Part shown: positions 5,044 through 6,443 of the stretch, in pieces
Position numbering within the stretch: the stretch's first letter is position 1
How the letters are laid out: each line of letters opens with the position of its first letter
From: Candidatus Aenigmatarchaeota archaeon
Lineage (GTDB): Archaea; Aenigmatarchaeota; Aenigmatarchaeia; QMZP01
Length of the DNA: 6,443 nucleotides
Assembly: GCA_003663445.1 (NCBI GenBank)
Contig: QMZZ01000019.1
Coordinates: 1-6,443, forward strand
Direction of reading: 5' to 3'
The notes under the pieces: generated by a model
Databases searched by the model: none
What the model was told of the DNA's origin: nothing
Seen by the model: only the letters and a program-made list of their open reading frames with translations
Translations under genes and position numbers: made by a program

Positions 5044-6273
5044 CCACTTTGCCTTCACCCTGAACACCTCGTTCAGAAGGGCAAGCGTCCAGAAGACGGT
5101 GAGGATGAAGGGAAAAACGAGCAGATAAAGGAAATATCCCGGCTTGTTTTTCTTGAAAGGCATCCTGCTGATCCTGAACGATTTCAGAAGAATCCATGAA
5201 GCTATGAAAAGGCTGATGACAGTCAGGAAAAAAGGTGTTGAAAGCTTGAAAAGATAGCCGAAGAGATCGAAACCCGAGAGGAAAACCGAAAGGTCCCATC
5301 CGACAAGCCCTGCCTTTCTTACTATATCGGTAAAAACGACCAAGCCGTAATTCAGCATCATGAAGAATATAAGGATCACGGCAAATGTTGCGATGAAGTT
5401 TGCTGGCAGGAAGAAGAGCCCGAGATTTCCGTATTTGCTTCTGAAAAACATATGCCTGTATTTCAATGAGTTCCTTATACCTCCCCGGTACCATCTTATT
5501 CTCTGTTTTAAAAGCTCTTTGAATCTGGCAGGGCATAGGGTATATGAAATCGCCTTAAGCTCGTTTTCTATCTTATAACCAGCCTCGTGGATCCTGAGGG
5601 CTATTTCCATATCTTCTGCCAGATTCTTTTCATCAAATCCCCCTAGCTCGAGCAGGACAGATTTTCTGTAAAGGGTGAAGACACCAGGCGTTACGTGAAC
5701 AGCATCCAAGAAAGCAAGGATCTTTCTAAGAAAGATGTTCAGAAGATATTCGGCATGTTGTATTTTTTCCCAAAAGTTTTCTTTCTTGAGCACTTTAAGG
5801 GCAGGGGTTACTGCTGCTATCTGTGGATCTTCAAAGTAGCCCACCATTTTTTTCAGAGCTTTCGGGCTCACAACAGAATCCGCGTCCAGACAAGCGACAA
5901 GCTCGCCTCTCGCATGTTTAAGCCCCTGATTGAGGCAGTAGGCTTTTCCTCTGTTCTTGGGATTGTTGATTATTTTCACCTTTTTCCCAAACTTCCGGAT
6001 CTTTTCAAGCGTCCTGTCCTTTGATCCGTCATTGATCACTATAACTTCGAGGAGCTTTTTGGGATATTCAAGATTGAGAACGGATTTTATCGCTCTCGAG
6101 ATGTTTCTTTCCTCATTATAAGCAGGGATGAGAACCGAAACTGAAGGAAGTCTTCCAGCTTTCGGACCCTTCCCAAGATTTTCCCTGTTTCTGAAAAGCG
6201 TCAAAAGCCACACCACGGCTAGGAAAACGAATATGTACCAGACGATATAGTTGATAAAATTTAGCCATTGCAT
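5041..6273 (-). CDS. Membrane-embedded processive-type family 2 glycosyltransferase
   Basis: This 410-residue protein resembles the cellulose, chitin, hyaluronan and poly-GlcNAc synthase group (BcsA/PgaC-like). A membrane segment at about 8-27 precedes a cytoplasmic GT-A domain opening with SVLIPAYNEE (45-54). The expected catalytic signatures are all visible: NDGSKD (D82, nucleotide binding), DAD (130-132, metal and UDP-sugar), TPG (195-197), the AED acceptor/base motif (219-221) and QRIRW (257-261), the Q-x-x-R-W hallmark of processive enzymes. Further membrane segments lie at roughly 284-311, 331-364 and 379-400. The ATG start is supported by the intact first membrane helix and an upstream TATA-like box. 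The product is probably a surface polysaccharide, or a sugar added to a lipid carrier; sugar and linkage cannot be read from sequence. No PilZ domain is present. The mannosyltransferase-like fusion two genes downstream supports a surface-glycan role. Confidence 0.88.
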   Translation of the reverse strand: MQWLNFINYIVWYIFVFLAVVWLLTLFRNRENLGKGPKAGRLPSVSVLIPAYNEERNISRAIKSVLNLEYPKKLLEVIVINDGSKDRTLEKIRKFGKKVKIINNPKNRGKAYCLNQGLKHARGELVACLDADSVVSPKALKKMVGYFEDPQIAAVTPALKVLKKENFWEKIQHAEYLLNIFLRKILAFLDAVHVTPGVFTLYRKSVLLELGGFDEKNLAEDMEIALRIHEAGYKIENELKAISYTLCPARFKELLKQRIRWYRGGIRNSLKYRHMFFRSKYGNLGLFFLPANFIATFAVILIFFMMLNYGLVVFTDIVRKAGLVGWDLSVFLSGFDLFGYLFKLSTPFFLTVISLFIASWILLKSFRISRMPFKKNKPGYFLYLLVFPFILTVFWTLALLNEVFRVKAKW

Positions 6274-6280
6274 AAAATTT

Positions 6281-6442
6281 TTAGGGCTCGTAAAAATAAA
6301 TTTGTACCCTATCGCTTATTTCTTTTTCCAAACGGAATTTAGAACTCTTTTGGATTTCTTCAAGGGTGGGTGTTCTGTTTATGTCTTTGAAAAGCACATA
6401 GTATCCCTTTCTATCCATAATATCGGATATGTTAAATTTTTT
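6281..6442 (-). CDS. C-terminal end of an unrecognised protein (partial at the window edge)
   Basis: This frame is open from the right edge to a TAA at 6281-6283 and encodes 53 residues ending in RVQIYFYEP. The first visible codons (KKFNISDI) come before an in-frame ATG at 6418, so two readings are possible: the tail of a longer protein, or a complete 45-residue protein starting at MDRKGYY. The first seems likelier, because the A/T-rich patch before that ATG is centred only about 17 bases upstream, closer than at the other genes here. The piece is soluble, charged and mixed helix/strand, with no motif I can name. The next gene is a membrane glycosyltransferase 7 bases downstream, so this could be the extracellular tail of another surface-glycan enzyme, but the residues themselves do not show it. 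It was missed by length-limited ORF calling because it is short and cut. Confidence 0.55.
   Translation of the reverse strand, partial: KKFNISDIMDRKGYYVLFKDINRTPTLEEIQKSSKFRLEKEISDRVQIYFYEP
6295..6303 (-). promoter_or_regulatory. TATA-like box for the family 2 glycosyltransferase
   Basis: On the minus strand this reads AAATTTATT, centred about 26 bases before the ATG at 6273. It lies inside the last codons of the upstream frame. No Shine-Dalgarno sequence stands before the start (CCCTAAAAATTTT), which fits a leaderless transcript starting at or near the ATG. Confidence 0.4.
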
Positions 6443-6443
6443 C

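Noticed and set aside
5000..5536. 178-residue open frame on the minus strand, overlapping the glycosyltransferase and the start of the thiol protein
   Set aside because: It runs in another frame inside a gene with complete catalytic and membrane motifs. Its own protein has no recognisable domain and scattered Cys/His/Arg composition typical of a shadow frame.

Overview
The window is a compact block in which every convincing gene lies on the minus strand, so transcription runs from high to low coordinates. It looks like archaeal DNA, most likely from a small-genome DPANN-type lineage, though this is inferred from gene content and promoter layout and not from any marker gene. Three things support it. 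First, I see no Shine-Dalgarno sequence before any start codon. Second, six starts have an A/T-only TATA-like box centred about 23 to 28 bases upstream, as expected for leaderless archaeal transcripts. Third, the window carries a dolichol-phosphate-mannose-synthase-like enzyme and a membrane-anchored thioredoxin-fold protein of a type I associate with DPANN genomes. The methionyl-tRNA synthetase, in contrast, is of the single-zinc-knuckle bacterial type.

In order of transcription: (1) the tail of an unrecognised reading frame running off the right edge (6281-6442); (2) a membrane-embedded, processive-type family 2 glycosyltransferase (5041-6273); (3) a membrane-anchored thioredoxin-fold protein with a CX7C in place of CXXC (4336-5016); (4) overlapping its end, a GtrA membrane domain fused ahead of a polyprenyl-phosphate mannosyltransferase-like domain (3267-4349); (5) methionyl-tRNA synthetase (1816-3258); (6) two tandem paralogous small proteins joined by an ATGA overlap (1447-1806 and 1088-1450); (7) a calcineurin-like metallophosphoesterase (328-1065); (8) a third small protein that may be a distant relative of the tandem pair (49-300). 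A T-run follows the last stop.

Genes 2 to 4 fit together as cell-surface work. One enzyme would charge a lipid phosphate with sugar, one would build or extend a surface glycan, and a thiol protein would act on the outer face of the membrane. The metallophosphoesterase sits between small soluble proteins of unknown function. A functional link there is suggested only by adjacency and by the shared motifs of the small proteins.

There is no gene-free stretch over 300 bases. Gaps between genes are 7 to 27 bases, with two overlaps. I found no tRNA, rRNA, CRISPR array, insertion sequence or long repeat. The most distinctive points are the domain order of the GtrA/mannosyltransferase fusion, the HIGH-to-TIGS change in the tRNA synthetase, the CX7C thioredoxin site, and the small paralogous family.
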